DNA of 64,000 bases from an uncultured Gammaproteobacteria bacterium (GTDB taxonomy: Bacteria > Pseudomonadota > Gammaproteobacteria > GCA-002705445 > GCA-002716945), in NCBI GenBank assembly GCA_905479195.1, contig CAJQLO010000001.1, positions 432,694 through 496,693 on the forward strand, given 5' to 3'. Both the position numbers and the translations under genes were made by a program. The notes under the pieces are model-generated. The model was not told the origin of the DNA and did no database searches. It was given only the letters and a program-made list of their open reading frames with translations. Of the stretch, positions 7,838 to 19,304 are shown piece after piece. Numbering within the stretch: position 1 is the first letter of the stretch; every line of letters begins with the position of its first letter.

Positions 7838-9565
7838 ATGAAATTAAGTGGATCGCAAATAATCATAGAGTGTTTAAAGAAAGAGGGTGTTGAATTCATC
7901 TTTGGGTATCCAGGTGGAGCAGTACTGCATATATATGATGCTTTGTTTGGGGATAAAAAAATTAAACATATCTTAACTAGACACGAACAAGGAGCTACTC
8001 ATGCAGCAGATGGATATGCTAGGGCTTGCGGTAAACCTGGTGTTGTTTTAGTTACATCAGGTCCAGGTATTACAAACTGTGTTACTGGATTGGCTACAGC
8101 TCATATGGATTCTGTGCCTATGATTATAATTTCTGGTCAAGTCTCGAGAGAATATGTTGGCAGTGATGCTTTTCAAGAAGCAGATGCAACAGGTATAACA
8201 AGACCTGTAACAAAGCATAATTTTTTAGTAGATAGCAGAGAGTCTATAGCAGAAGTTTTTAAGAAAGCCTTTATTATTGCAACAACTGGTCGCCCTGGTC
8301 CTGTCCTTATAGATATCCCTAAAGATTTAACTGACCCTAAGGTTAAAATAAATTTTGAGTATCCAAAAAAAGTGAAACTAAGATCTTATAAGGCTCCCAT
8401 TTCAGAATCTAAGTCAAAAATTGATGAAGCTGCTAAATTACTAGCTTCTGCAAAGAAACCAATGATTTATGCGGGTGGAGGGGTGATTTTAGGTAATGCC
8501 CATAAAGAGTTAGCCGCTCTTGTTAAAAATATTGGATACCCTATAACTAATACGTTGATGGGTCTTGGTTGTTATCCTGCCACAGATAATCAATTTTTAG
8601 GAATGCTAGGAATGCATGGTACTTATGAGGCTAATATGGCAATGCATGATTGTGATGTTTTATTGGCAGTTGGAGCTAGATTTGATGACAGAGTGACAGG
8701 TGATACATCAAAATTTTGCCCATCTGCAAAAATTATACACATTGATGTAGACCCTTCTTCTATATCTAAAATTATAGAAGTAGATTTGTCTCTTGTTGGA
8801 GAGACATCAAAGATATTAAGAGACCTGAATAAAGCTGTCAAACCATATCTAAAAAATATTAATAAATCAGCTCTTAAGAGATGGTGGACTCAGATTGATA
8901 AGTGGAGAACAAAAAAATGTCTATCTTATAAGACATCCAAAACAATCATTAAACCTCAGTCTGTAATAGAGACTTTATATGAGATAACTAAAGGTGATGC
9001 ATATGTAACTTCTGATGTTGGCCAGCATCAAATGTGGGCTGCCCAATATTATAAATTCGATAAACCAAACAGATGGATTAATTCTGGAGGTCTTGGGACC
9101 ATGGGCTTTGGACTTCCTGCCGCAATGGGTGCGCAGTTAGCTTACCCAAAATCTGAAGTTATTTGCGTAACTGGCGAGGCTAGCATATTGATGTGTATAC
9201 AAGAATTAGCAACTTGTTTGCAATACAGACTACCAATAAAAGTTATAACCCTTAATAATAGGTATATGGGAATGGTCAGGCAATGGCAAGAATTTTTCTA
9301 TGAAGGCAGATATGCAATGTCTTATATGGAAGCTATACCTGATTTTGTTCAGTTAGCATCTAGTTTTGGGCATATTGGCATTAAAATTGAAAAACCTTCA
9401 GAATTAAAAAGTAAGCTGCAGGAAGCTATGAATTTAAAAGATAGATTGGTTTTTGTAGACATCATCACCGACCAAGAAGAAAATGTTTACCCAATGATTA
9501 AAAGTGGCCAAGCCCATAATGAAATGCATTTATCACCCACTGGCAAAGATACGGAGCTCGCGTAA
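7838..9565 (+). CDS. ilvB: acetolactate synthase large subunit
   Basis: 575 residues from the ATG at 7838, which has AAGGGA upstream and matches the family N-terminus (MKLSGSQIIIE...FGYPGGAVLHIYD). A TTG at 7790 would add 16 unrelated residues. The enzyme condenses pyruvate (or pyruvate and 2-ketobutyrate) with thiamine diphosphate in Ile/Val/Leu synthesis. TPP-N, central and TPP-C domains are all present (TRHEQGATHAADGYAR; GGLGTMGFGLPAAMGA; LNNRYMGMVRQWQEFF). The Mg/TPP motif reads GEAS (446-449) instead of the usual GDGS or GEGS. The style of MCIQELATCLQY resembles betaproteobacterial and SUP05-like enzymes. First gene of ilvB-H-C-pssA. Confidence 0.96.
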   Translation: MKLSGSQIIIECLKKEGVEFIFGYPGGAVLHIYDALFGDKKIKHILTRHEQGATHAADGYARACGKPGVVLVTSGPGITNCVTGLATAHMDSVPMIIISGQVSREYVGSDAFQEADATGITRPVTKHNFLVDSRESIAEVFKKAFIIATTGRPGPVLIDIPKDLTDPKVKINFEYPKKVKLRSYKAPISESKSKIDEAAKLLASAKKPMIYAGGGVILGNAHKELAALVKNIGYPITNTLMGLGCYPATDNQFLGMLGMHGTYEANMAMHDCDVLLAVGARFDDRVTGDTSKFCPSAKIIHIDVDPSSISKIIEVDLSLVGETSKILRDLNKAVKPYLKNINKSALKRWWTQIDKWRTKKCLSYKTSKTIIKPQSVIETLYEITKGDAYVTSDVGQHQMWAAQYYKFDKPNRWINSGGLGTMGFGLPAAMGAQLAYPKSEVICVTGEASILMCIQELATCLQYRLPIKVITLNNRYMGMVRQWQEFFYEGRYAMSYMEAIPDFVQLASSFGHIGIKIEKPSELKSKLQEAMNLKDRLVFVDIITDQEENVYPMIKSGQAHNEMHLSPTGKDTELA

Positions 9566-9567
9566 AT

Positions 9568-11098
<1,531 letters not shown>

Positions 11099-11099
<1 letters not shown>

Positions 11100-11875
11100 T
11101 GATTGAAGAGAAAAAGAAGAGATCGCGAGGCGTATTTCTTCTTCCAAACTTAATTACAACCTCTGCTTTATTTAGTGGATTCTATGCAATTGTATCTTCA
11201 ATAAATGGTGACTTTGTTATTGCATCATTGGCTATACTTATTGCAATGGTTCTTGATGGTTTGGATGGTAGAATCGCTAGACTAACAAATACTCAAACAG
11301 TGTTTGGGGAAAACTATGATAGTTTATCAGATATGATTTGTTTTGGGTTAGCCCCTGCAATTATGTTTTATACGTGGGCTAATACAAATTTAATTTTAAA
11401 CTTAGATTCCTCTAAAATTGTATTAATATGCTGTTTTATTTATGTTGCTTCGGCTGCTATTAGATTAGCTAGATTTAACTCAAAAATACAAACCCAGGAT
11501 AAAAAATATTTTATAGGATTAGCTAGTCCAGCAGCATCAGCAGTTATTATCACATATATATGGATAGTAGAGACGATGGTGAATGGATATGTGCACTATA
11601 TATGGGTTGGATTATTTATCTTGCCGTTGTTATCATTTTTGATGATTAGCAATATTACTTATTATAGTTTTAAAGATTTTGATATTCGTCATAAAGTACC
11701 GCATATCACTTTATTTGTGATCGCATTAATCATTTCATTTATATCTTTTGATCCACCATTGGTATTGTTCTCATTTTTCTTACTTTATGCGTTATCAGGT
11801 CCAAGCATGTATCTCATGAGAATAGTTAAGAAGAAAAAGTCATTCTCCAAAGAGAAAACCTCTACAAAGCCTTAA
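11099..11875 (+). CDS. pssA: CDP-diacylglycerol-serine O-phosphatidyltransferase
   Basis: 258-residue multi-pass membrane protein with the CDP-alcohol phosphatidyltransferase motif LDGLDGRIARLTN...GENYDSLSD, containing the metal-binding aspartates. The N-terminal IFLLPNLITTSALFSGFYAI matches the membrane-type PssA (PssA-II). It makes phosphatidylserine for phosphatidylethanolamine. Its place in the ilv-leu cluster is a conserved linkage in beta- and some gammaproteobacteria. No psd gene is next to it. Confidence 0.93.
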
Positions 11876-12015
11876 TATTTCTTGCAAATTTACTTATTTA
11901 ATATAAAGTTTCAGTTATGATTAAATCAATTTCTATAATTGATATCCTCTTTTAAATGGCTTTTTAAAATTGTTATTATAGTTTTAATTTACTTAACTTA
12001 AATTTACCTAATAAT

Positions 12016-13557
12016 ATGAATGATAAAAATCTAATAATTTTTGATACAACTCTAAGAGATGGAGAGCAAAGTCCTGGAGCATCGATGGATGTCAATGAGA
12101 AAATGAAAATTGCTATTGCGTTAGAGGAATTAAATGTCGATATTATTGAAGCTGGTTTTCCTATAGCTAGTGCTGGAGATTTTAAATCTGTACAAGAAAT
12201 ATCTAAAATAATAACAGGCTCTAGCATCTGTGCTCTTGCGAGAGCTTTAGATAAAGATATTTCCACTGCAGCAGAATCATTAAGAGATGCGAAGTTTCCT
12301 AGAATACATACTTTTATTGCGACATCTCCTATACATATGGAGAAAAAATTAAAAATGACACCTGGGAAAGTGCTATCAACTGCAGTTGCAGCAATAGAGT
12401 TGGCAAAGACTTTTACTGATGATATAGAGTTTTCACCTGAAGATGCAGGAAGATCTGAGTTAAAATTTTTATGTGAAGTTATAGAGGCAGCAATAAATGC
12501 AGGAGCTAAAACTATAAATATTCCTGATACAGTTGGATATAACTTGCCTCATCAGTTTGGAGAATTAATTAAAAACATAATCTCAAATGTATCAAATTCT
12601 GATAAAGCAATATTTTCAGTACATTGCCATAATGATCTGGGTCTTGCCGTAGGTAATTCATTGTCTGCAGTATTGAATGGAGCCAGACAGGTTGAATGCA
12701 CAATTAATGGATTAGGTGAAAGAGCAGGTAATGCAGCTCTTGAAGAAATTGTAATGACAGTTAGAACTAGGCAGGATGTTTTTAAATGTGATACAAGTAT
12801 AAATTCAAAAAAAATATTAAAGTGCTCTAGACTTGTCTCCTCTATAACAGGGTTTCCTGTCCAGCCAAATAAAGCGATAGTAGGCAAGAATGCATTTGCT
12901 CATGAATCAGGTATTCATCAAGATGGCATAATTAAATCTCGTGAAACTTATGAGATTATGAGAGCTGAAGATATTGGTTTGGCAAGTAACTCTCTGGTGT
13001 TAGGAAAACATTCTGGGAGAAATGCTTTTAAGCAGAAACTAATTGACCTAAACATCATGCCTAAAGATGATATAGCTTTTGATGATTTATTTTATAGATT
13101 TAAGGATTTAGCTGATAAAAAACATGAAATATTTGACGAGGATCTCATAAATCTTTCATCGAATGTAAAAGTTTCTGTAAATTTAATTAACTTTAATTAT
13201 ATGAATATTGTTACTGAAACTAATAAAAAACCCCACGCTCATGTTAAGCTTTCGATAAATGGCATCCTCGAAGAAGCTAAAGCAACAGGGGATGGTGCTG
13301 TAGATGCAGCATATAATGCAATTGAAAGTATTGTTAAAAGTGGTTGTAAGTTAACCCTTTATTCCGTAAATAATATAACATCTGGTACTGATGCTCAGGG
13401 CGAAGTAACGGTCCGTATAACTAAAAATAATAGTGTCTTTAATGGGCATGGCGCTGATACTGACATTGTTAAAGCTTCAATCTTAGCATTAGTTAATGCA
13501 TTAAATAAATTCAAAGAAAACCCCGAGGCTAATTCTTCTAAAAAAAGAGGAATTTAA
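12016..13557 (+). CDS. leuA: 2-isopropylmalate synthase
   Basis: 513 residues, the size of the LeuA1 type. The catalytic TIM barrel shows DTTLRDGEQSPGASM (10-24) and the metal-binding HCHNDLG (His203, His205). The C-terminal leucine-sensing domain (GEVTVRITKNNSVFNGHGADTD region) is present. It commits 2-ketoisovalerate to leucine synthesis and is feedback-inhibited by leucine. A 140-base gap separates it from pssA, so it may have its own promoter; I saw no convincing terminator or T-box there. Its stop overlaps the next start by one base (TAATG). Confidence 0.97.
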   Translation: MNDKNLIIFDTTLRDGEQSPGASMDVNEKMKIAIALEELNVDIIEAGFPIASAGDFKSVQEISKIITGSSICALARALDKDISTAAESLRDAKFPRIHTFIATSPIHMEKKLKMTPGKVLSTAVAAIELAKTFTDDIEFSPEDAGRSELKFLCEVIEAAINAGAKTINIPDTVGYNLPHQFGELIKNIISNVSNSDKAIFSVHCHNDLGLAVGNSLSAVLNGARQVECTINGLGERAGNAALEEIVMTVRTRQDVFKCDTSINSKKILKCSRLVSSITGFPVQPNKAIVGKNAFAHESGIHQDGIIKSRETYEIMRAEDIGLASNSLVLGKHSGRNAFKQKLIDLNIMPKDDIAFDDLFYRFKDLADKKHEIFDEDLINLSSNVKVSVNLINFNYMNIVTETNKKPHAHVKLSINGILEEAKATGDGAVDAAYNAIESIVKSGCKLTLYSVNNITSGTDAQGEVTVRITKNNSVFNGHGADTDIVKASILALVNALNKFKENPEANSSKKRGI

Positions 13558-14210
13558 TGGAAAGCATGATTAAGAAATATTTTCCTGAAATGGGAATTGA
13601 CATATTTTGGTATTCTAAAAAATTAACACAAAATATTTCTTCTGAAAATAATAATCTTACAAGTCTTGATGAAACAATTAAGAAATGTAAAAAATGTAAT
13701 TTACATAAAACAAGACGGAATACAGTATTCGGAGAAGGGGACCCAGACTCAAATATAATGATAATTGGGGAAGCTCCGGGTAGAGAAGAGGATGAAGTAG
13801 GCAGACCTTTTGTTGGCAGGGCAGGTAAACTCTTGAATGAATTCTTAAAATCAATAAACTTGAATAGAGATTCAGTCTTTATTGTAAATACTATCAAATG
13901 TAGACCCCCTGAGAATAGAGATCCTGAAGCATCAGAGATAAGTGCTTGTTCAGATTATTTAGACCAACAAATAAATATTATTAAACCAAAGGTTTTAGTG
14001 TTGCTTGGAAAAATTGCTGCAAATAGATTGCTCGGTGAAGATATGCCTATGTCTGAACTTAGGCTCAAAAAATTTTTTATTGATAAATACGATATTCCTA
14101 TAATAGTGTTCTATCATCCGGCATATATTTTAAGAAGCCCTTCTCAGAAAAAGAAAGTCTGGGATGATTTACAATATCTTAAAGGTATAATTGATTCTAA
14201 TGTCAGCTAA
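13557..14210 (+). CDS. family 4 uracil-DNA glycosylase
   Basis: 217 residues. The four iron-sulfur cysteines of family 4 are visible as Cys44, Cys47, Cys115 and Cys131 (CKKC; IKCRPP; ISACSDYL). Active-site motifs are GEAPGREEDEVGRPFVG (71-87) and HPAYILR with His187. It removes uracil from DNA to begin base-excision repair. Overlapping starts link it to leuA and rimI. An N-terminal tail of ~40 residues precedes the domain, as in DNA-polymerase-like phage homologues. Confidence 0.93.
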   Translation: MESMIKKYFPEMGIDIFWYSKKLTQNISSENNNLTSLDETIKKCKKCNLHKTRRNTVFGEGDPDSNIMIIGEAPGREEDEVGRPFVGRAGKLLNEFLKSINLNRDSVFIVNTIKCRPPENRDPEASEISACSDYLDQQINIIKPKVLVLLGKIAANRLLGEDMPMSELRLKKFFIDKYDIPIIVFYHPAYILRSPSQKKKVWDDLQYLKGIIDSNVS

Positions 14211-14664
14211 ATTATCTCAATTTATAGAATATAGAGACATCGAAATGATTGATCTCGATGATATTTATGATATGGAATGCCAGTCATATGATTTCCCATG
14301 GACACGGAATATTTTGAAAGACTGTATTATGAATAGATATGATTCATATCTAGCAACATATAATAATACTGTTGTTGGATATATTATTTCTAAAGTAACT
14401 CCTTTTGAATCGCATATTCTAAATTTAACGGTAAATAAAAAATATCGTAATAATGGTATTGGATCAGAACTTCTGGAGATGGTTATTCATAAATGTACAA
14501 TATTAAAATCAGAAATTATATTATTAGAGACACGTTTAACAAATGGGTCTGCAATAGCATTATATGAGAAATATGACTTTAAAAAGATTGGGTTCAGAAA
14601 AGATTACTATAAGACTTCTCTCGGAAAGGAAGATGCCATAGTTTATAAGAAAATATTGGACTAA
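14200..14664 (+). CDS. rimI: ribosomal-protein-alanine N-acetyltransferase RimI-like
   Basis: 154 residues from the ATG at 14200, overlapping the glycosylase gene by 11 bases. GNAT fold with the acetyl-CoA loop region NLTVNKKYRNNGIGSELL and a C-terminal LYEKYDFKKIGFRKDYY typical of RimI, which acetylates the N-terminus of ribosomal protein S18. The acetyltransferase call is firm; the S18 assignment rests on family resemblance. It converges on and overlaps the BolA gene by four bases. Confidence 0.85.
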   Translation: MSAKLSQFIEYRDIEMIDLDDIYDMECQSYDFPWTRNILKDCIMNRYDSYLATYNNTVVGYIISKVTPFESHILNLTVNKKYRNNGIGSELLEMVIHKCTILKSEIILLETRLTNGSAIALYEKYDFKKIGFRKDYYKTSLGKEDAIVYKKILD

Positions 14665-14927
14665 AGTTCTTCTGGGCTAACGGCTTTAATTGAGAGCGCA
14701 TGTACCTCAGTTTTCATTAACTCATCTAGATTTTGATATATTAGTTTATGTCTATTAACCATGCTCTGACCTTTAAAATGCTCGCTCACAATATATAGCT
14801 TAAAGTGTCCTCCTGATTTTGCTCCGGCATGTCCAACATGTAAATGACCTTCATCTACTATATCAATTTTCAAAGGATTAAGAGATTGGAGCCCGTCTTC
14901 GATTAGTTTCATTCGTTTTTTACTCAT
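14661..14927 (-). CDS. bolA: BolA-family protein
   Basis: 88 residues with the BolA core: VDEGHLHVGHAGAKSGGHFKLYIVSEHF, then RHKLIYQNLDELMKTEVHALSIKAVSP. The conserved histidines that bind a [2Fe-2S] cluster with a monothiol glutaredoxin are present. BolA proteins help in iron-sulfur handling and stress response. It is a single-gene minus-strand unit diverging from trpS. Confidence 0.93.
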   Translation of the reverse strand: MSKKRMKLIEDGLQSLNPLKIDIVDEGHLHVGHAGAKSGGHFKLYIVSEHFKGQSMVNRHKLIYQNLDELMKTEVHALSIKAVSPEEL

Positions 14928-15022
14928 GACATTATTATAGGGTAGTTTTCATTTTTTTATATAACAAATGAGAGTTATGTAACTTTATGTTAGAATATTA
15001 TACTAAATATCTGGATTATAAT

Positions 15023-16027
15023 ATGAGCGATAAAGTCATTTTTTCTGGTGTACAACCATCAGGCGAAATACATATAGGCAACTATTTAGGAGCCATAACA
15101 CAATTTGTTAACTATCAGGCTGATTATAAGAGTATTTTCTCGATAGTAGATCTTCATGCAATAACAGTTTGGCAAGATCCTGGAGCATTAAAAAACAGCA
15201 CTCGAGAAGTTTTAGCAATATTTTTAGCCTCTGGGCTAGATGAATCCAAGAATATCATATTTAATCAGTCACAAGTTCCTGAGCATACTCAGTTAGCTTG
15301 GATATTAAGCTGCACAGCTAGAGTTGGTTGGTTGAATAGGATGACACAGTTTAAAGATAAGGCTGGAAAAAATAGAGAGAATGCCTCAATAGGACTTTAT
15401 ACGTACCCAGTTTTAATGGCTGCTGATATTTTGCTATATTCAGCTTCTCATGTTCCTGTAGGAGAGGATCAAAAACAACATTTGGAGTTGGCTAGAGATA
15501 TCGCTCATAAATTTAATACAGATTATAATGAAAACTGTTTTATTCTTCCTGAGCCACTCATGAATAAGTCGACAACAAGGATAATGAGTCTTAGAGATGG
15601 TTCAAATAAGATGAGTAAGTCTGATATTTCTGAATATTCTAGAATACTTATGACAGATTCAAATGATCAGATTTCTTTGAAAATTAAAAAGGCTAAAACA
15701 GACTCTTTGAAGATGCCAGACACTTTGAAAGGAGCTGAGACAAGGCTTGAGATTAATAATTTACTTAACATATATAGTGCATGTGGTTTAATTGATAAAG
15801 AAGAGGTTATATCTAAATATGCATCTAGAGAAATATCATTATTTAAAAAAGATTTAACTGAAGTTATAATAAAGACAGTGGAGCCAATTTCTATAAAAAC
15901 AAATCTCTTGTTAAAAGATGAAACATACTTAGATAAAGTTCTTCGTGAGGGAGCAAGTAAAGCTAGAGTGATAGCAGATAAAACTATCAGAAATATTTAC
16001 GATAAAATTGGTATGATTAGCAAATGA
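15023..16027 (+). CDS. trpS: tryptophanyl-tRNA synthetase
   Basis: 334 residues from the ATG at 15023, matching the family start MSDKVIFSGVQPSGEIHIGNYLGA. A longer reading to 14987 would add 12 unrelated residues. Class I signatures are HIGN (17-20) and KMSKS (196-200). It charges tRNA-Trp. The trpS-scpA-scpB-rluB order is conserved in many proteobacteria; the stop overlaps scpA by four bases. Confidence 0.97.
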   Translation: MSDKVIFSGVQPSGEIHIGNYLGAITQFVNYQADYKSIFSIVDLHAITVWQDPGALKNSTREVLAIFLASGLDESKNIIFNQSQVPEHTQLAWILSCTARVGWLNRMTQFKDKAGKNRENASIGLYTYPVLMAADILLYSASHVPVGEDQKQHLELARDIAHKFNTDYNENCFILPEPLMNKSTTRIMSLRDGSNKMSKSDISEYSRILMTDSNDQISLKIKKAKTDSLKMPDTLKGAETRLEINNLLNIYSACGLIDKEEVISKYASREISLFKKDLTEVIIKTVEPISIKTNLLLKDETYLDKVLREGASKARVIADKTIRNIYDKIGMISK

Positions 16028-16818
16028 ATACGTCCAATACAAATAGTAATGATACAAGTATTGTATTTAATGGTAAAACAATTACAGATATTCCTGAAGA
16101 TCTTTTTATACCACCCGAAGCCTTAAGGGTTATCATAGAACAATTTGAAGGGCCGCTTGATCTTCTACTATACCTTATAAAAAAACAAAACATTGATGTT
16201 GTGGATATTCCAATATTACCAATAACTAATCAGTATGTAGAATATATTAACATGATGCAGGAAATGCAATTTGAATTGGCGTCTGATTATCTGGTGATGG
16301 CGTCAACGCTTGCTGAAATAAAATCTAGAATGCTTGTTCCTAATGAAGAAGATGAAGAGGATGAAGAAGATCCAAGAGCTAATTTGATTAAAAGATTAAT
16401 GGAGTATCAAAAGTATAAAAACCTTTCTGAGAAATTAGATGAAATACCGCGACTCAATAGAGATACTTTTATTATCTCTAGAATATTTGCTAATATTGAA
16501 AAAAAAGACACTATGCCAACTATTGACTTAGGAGAGTTGGAGATTGCTTTTCAAGAAGTTCTTAAGAGAGCTGAAATATTTGCTTCACATGAAATACAGT
16601 CTGAAGCTTTATCTGTTCGAGAGAGAATGTCGTTTATATTGGATATAATTAATAAAAATGAAACAATTAAGTTTATAGATTGTTTTACATACCAAGAGGG
16701 AAGAATGGGTGCGATAGTTACTTTTTTAGCAATACTTGAGTTAGCCAAAGAAGGTTTAATAGATATAGTGCAGAACCAAGACTATTCCATGATTTATCTA
16801 CAATCTGTCATATTATGA
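16024..16818 (+). CDS. scpA: segregation and condensation protein A
   Basis: 264 residues. ScpA is the kleisin that bridges SMC heads; the N-terminal signature EQFEGPLDLLLYLIKKQNIDVVDIPI and the C-terminal winged-helix region (FLAILELAKEGLIDIVQ) are clear. An acidic run (EEDEEDEEDP, ~118-127) links the two parts. It overlaps trpS and scpB by four bases each. Confidence 0.96.
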   Translation: MNTSNTNSNDTSIVFNGKTITDIPEDLFIPPEALRVIIEQFEGPLDLLLYLIKKQNIDVVDIPILPITNQYVEYINMMQEMQFELASDYLVMASTLAEIKSRMLVPNEEDEEDEEDPRANLIKRLMEYQKYKNLSEKLDEIPRLNRDTFIISRIFANIEKKDTMPTIDLGELEIAFQEVLKRAEIFASHEIQSEALSVRERMSFILDIINKNETIKFIDCFTYQEGRMGAIVTFLAILELAKEGLIDIVQNQDYSMIYLQSVIL

Positions 16819-17342
16819 GTTATTCTAAACCATTAAATTTAATTATCGAAGGTGCTCTTTTAGCGTCAAATGATCCTCTGTCGCTCCAAGATATTGCTAA
16901 TTTATTTGATAAAGACAAGCCATCTAAAAATGAAATACAGAAAACAATTGATGTCTTAAATGATAATTATAAAAATCATTCATTTGAAATAGTGCATGTT
17001 GCTAGTGGTTTTAGAATGCAGGTCAGAAAAGGATATGATGATTGGATATCTAAGTTAAATAAACAGTCTTCAACTAGATATTCTAAGGCTTTCTTAGAAA
17101 CATTAGTGATCATTGCTTATAAGCAACCTGTAACTAGGGGTGATATCGAGGAGATAAGAGGAGTTTCAGTTAATCCACAAATAATAAGGAATTTAATTGA
17201 GTTTGAGTGGGTAAAAGTTGTAGGTCATAAAGAGACGCCTGGTAAACCAGAGTTACTAGCTACAACCAAAAAGTTTCTAGATTATTTCAATTTAAAATCT
17301 TTAAGTGATTTGCCGCCACCTTCAGAATTAGAAGTACTATAA
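16815..17342 (+). CDS. scpB: segregation and condensation protein B
   Basis: 175 residues, two winged-helix domains. Recognised from IIEGALLASNDPLSLQDIANLF and the highly conserved LETLVIIAYKQPVTRGDIEEIRG. It binds ScpA in the SMC-ScpAB chromosome-condensation complex. The C-terminus ends soon after the second domain, shorter than many homologues. About 105 bases without a gene follow before the convergent moaB. Confidence 0.96.
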   Translation: MSYSKPLNLIIEGALLASNDPLSLQDIANLFDKDKPSKNEIQKTIDVLNDNYKNHSFEIVHVASGFRMQVRKGYDDWISKLNKQSSTRYSKAFLETLVIIAYKQPVTRGDIEEIRGVSVNPQIIRNLIEFEWVKVVGHKETPGKPELLATTKKFLDYFNLKSLSDLPPPSELEVL

Positions 17343-17447
17343 GAAGTATATGAATCAGTGATAAGATCTTGTGATTTTATAAAAAATAAAGCTATAAATA
17401 GATTAAGGCATAACAGAAGATCAATGGCTCCTACAATAAAGTTTTCA

Positions 17448-17948
17448 TTATTCTTTGAGTCGCGGCATCAACATAACTAAATTGCAGGGTTTAGTTTCAC
17501 TATCTAGTTGATATTGTATTATTTCCTTCCATGCAGTAGAGCATGCATCAATCGATCCAGGCAGTACAAAAATAAATGTAGAATTAGCTACCCCTGCTAA
17601 GGCTCTCGACTGAAGACACGATGTTTTTATTTTTTGGTATGATATTGATCTAAATAATTCTCCAAAGCCTTCAATTTCTTTATCAAGAAGTACCTTAACC
17701 GCTTCCGGAGTTCCGTCTCTTCCGGTTATACCCGTTCCTCCACTTGTAATTATGACATCAATTTTATCATCTACTAAATATTGAGATATTTTATGTCTAA
17801 TTTGGTATATATCATCAGGTATAATAGTGATTCCAATTATATTATGCCCTGTTTCAGTTATATCTTTTTTTAATAATTTACCAGATTTATCAGTAGCAGT
17901 TGTTCTAGTATCTGATACGATTACAATTATTATGTTTAATTTCTTCAT
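17448..17948 (-). CDS. moaB: molybdenum cofactor biosynthesis protein MoaB
   Basis: 166 residues with the MoaB/Mog motif TSGGTGITGRDGTPEAV and a VLPGSIDACSTAW segment. MoaB/Mog proteins adenylylate molybdopterin before molybdenum insertion. The size and sequence style fit MoaB rather than MogA. It stands alone between scpB and rluB on the opposite strand; no other moa or mob gene is in the window. Confidence 0.92.
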   Translation of the reverse strand: MKKLNIIIVIVSDTRTTATDKSGKLLKKDITETGHNIIGITIIPDDIYQIRHKISQYLVDDKIDVIITSGGTGITGRDGTPEAVKVLLDKEIEGFGELFRSISYQKIKTSCLQSRALAGVANSTFIFVLPGSIDACSTAWKEIIQYQLDSETKPCNLVMLMPRLKE

Positions 17949-17995
17949 TTATTTAATAAATATTATTTACTACAATATAATCAATAATTTGCATA

Positions 17996-18721
17996 ATGTA
18001 TAGGGTACAAAAGATATTATCAATGTTAGGAGTTCTCTCTAGAAGGGAATGTGAGAAGAATATTATCAAAGGCTTGGTAAAAGTAAATGGTATTGTTGCA
18101 ACATTGGGAACAAAAGTAAAAATTGGAGATTCAATAACATTTGATAAAACCAAGTATACTGTTTCATCAGCTATATTCGATTCAAAGATTGAAATAATGA
18201 TTTATCACAAACCTTGTGGAGAAATCGTTACATCTAAAGATAATGCTAACAGAAAAACTGTATTTGAAAGATTACCTGATATAAATGGAAAATGGATTAA
18301 TATCGGAAGACTTGACTTAGAGACATCTGGTTTATTATTATTTACTAACAATGGCGATATTGCCAATAAAATGATGCATCCATCCTCTAATATTTCAAGA
18401 AAATATGAAGTTGTAATTAAGGGATCCTTTAATGATATTAAAAAAGAACAATGCATCAAAGGATTAGATATTGGTATGTCTGAAATAGGAAAATTTAATA
18501 GCATATCTAAATGTAAGTCTACTACTAATAAATATACTATTACTTTAAAGACTGGAAAAAACAGAGAGGTACGAAGAGTATTTCGTTCTGTTGGATGCAC
18601 TGTAATTAAATTAAAACGTATTCAGTATGATAATATTAAATTAAATAATTTGTTAGTTGGCGAATATAGATATTTGACTGAAAAAGAAATAAAGCTCTTA
18701 AGTATCCCTTTTGAAAACTAG
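17996..18721 (+). CDS. rluB: 23S rRNA pseudouridine synthase RluB-like
   Basis: 241 residues: S4 RNA-binding domain (1-55, KILSMLGVLSRRECEKNI) and RsuA/RluB-type catalytic domain with GRLDLETSGLLLF, Asp107 being the nucleophile. RluB modifies U2605 of 23S rRNA. The scpAB neighbourhood supports RluB over RsuA or RluE, despite moaB intervening on the other strand. It lacks the long basic C-terminal tail of E. coli RluB. Confidence 0.88.
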   Translation: MYRVQKILSMLGVLSRRECEKNIIKGLVKVNGIVATLGTKVKIGDSITFDKTKYTVSSAIFDSKIEIMIYHKPCGEIVTSKDNANRKTVFERLPDINGKWINIGRLDLETSGLLLFTNNGDIANKMMHPSSNISRKYEVVIKGSFNDIKKEQCIKGLDIGMSEIGKFNSISKCKSTTNKYTITLKTGKNREVRRVFRSVGCTVIKLKRIQYDNIKLNNLLVGEYRYLTEKEIKLLSIPFEN

Positions 18722-18725
18722 ACTT

Positions 18726-19238
18726 CTATTTTTTTAAAATTAAAACAGTAGCGCCAAACCCACCATAATTTTTATTAGCAGAATTAGCAGCTAAAATATG
18801 GACAGAATTAATTATGAATTTTTCTACGAGCTTTTTTATTGGAGCTTGATTATCTTTATTATTTGAACCTTTGCCATGTATGATAAGCAAATATTTTGAG
18901 CTGTTATGATAATTTTCTTTTATAAAACTATTTAACTCTACTTCAGCTTCATTTGCTGTCAAACCATGTAAGTCTAGTATCTCTGAATGCCTGAATTTAT
19001 ATTTTAAGCTTTTAAGGTCATGAATAATTTTATTCTGAATACCATTCTGTCTATGGCTAAATTCAGTATTCAAGTTCTCACCATATAGGTCATCATGACT
19101 GACATTAACGCTGATATAATTTTTATTCTCATTACTAATAGCTTTGCCGCTTTTATCTCTTAATATTTGATTTATATCAAGATCTGACTCCTCTAGAAGC
19201 TTTTCAAATTCAGTTTTATCCTTTTGATCATTATTCAT
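18726..19238 (-). CDS. Smr-domain protein
   Basis: 170 residues. The C-terminal Smr domain has its signature LDLHGLTANEAEVELNSFI, then LLIIHGKGSNN and GGFGATVLILKK. Small proteobacterial Smr proteins have nuclease activity; SmrB cuts mRNA at collided ribosomes. The N-terminal ~75 residues are polar and low-complexity. Convergent with rluB (four-base gap) and divergent from surE. The assignment to SmrA or SmrB cannot be settled here. Confidence 0.87.
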   Translation of the reverse strand: MNNDQKDKTEFEKLLEESDLDINQILRDKSGKAISNENKNYISVNVSHDDLYGENLNTEFSHRQNGIQNKIIHDLKSLKYKFRHSEILDLHGLTANEAEVELNSFIKENYHNSSKYLLIIHGKGSNNKDNQAPIKKLVEKFIINSVHILAANSANKNYGGFGATVLILKK

Positions 19239-19304
19239 TTTATTAATATATTACTTATTATTAGTATTTAAGTATAATATAAAAAAATAATTAATAGGAT
19301 TTTA

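Noticed and set aside
11915-11956. Short frame MIKSISIIDILF ahead of leuA as a possible attenuator leader peptide
   Set aside because: It is isoleucine-rich rather than leucine-rich, and there is no convincing terminator/antiterminator pair or ribosome-binding site.
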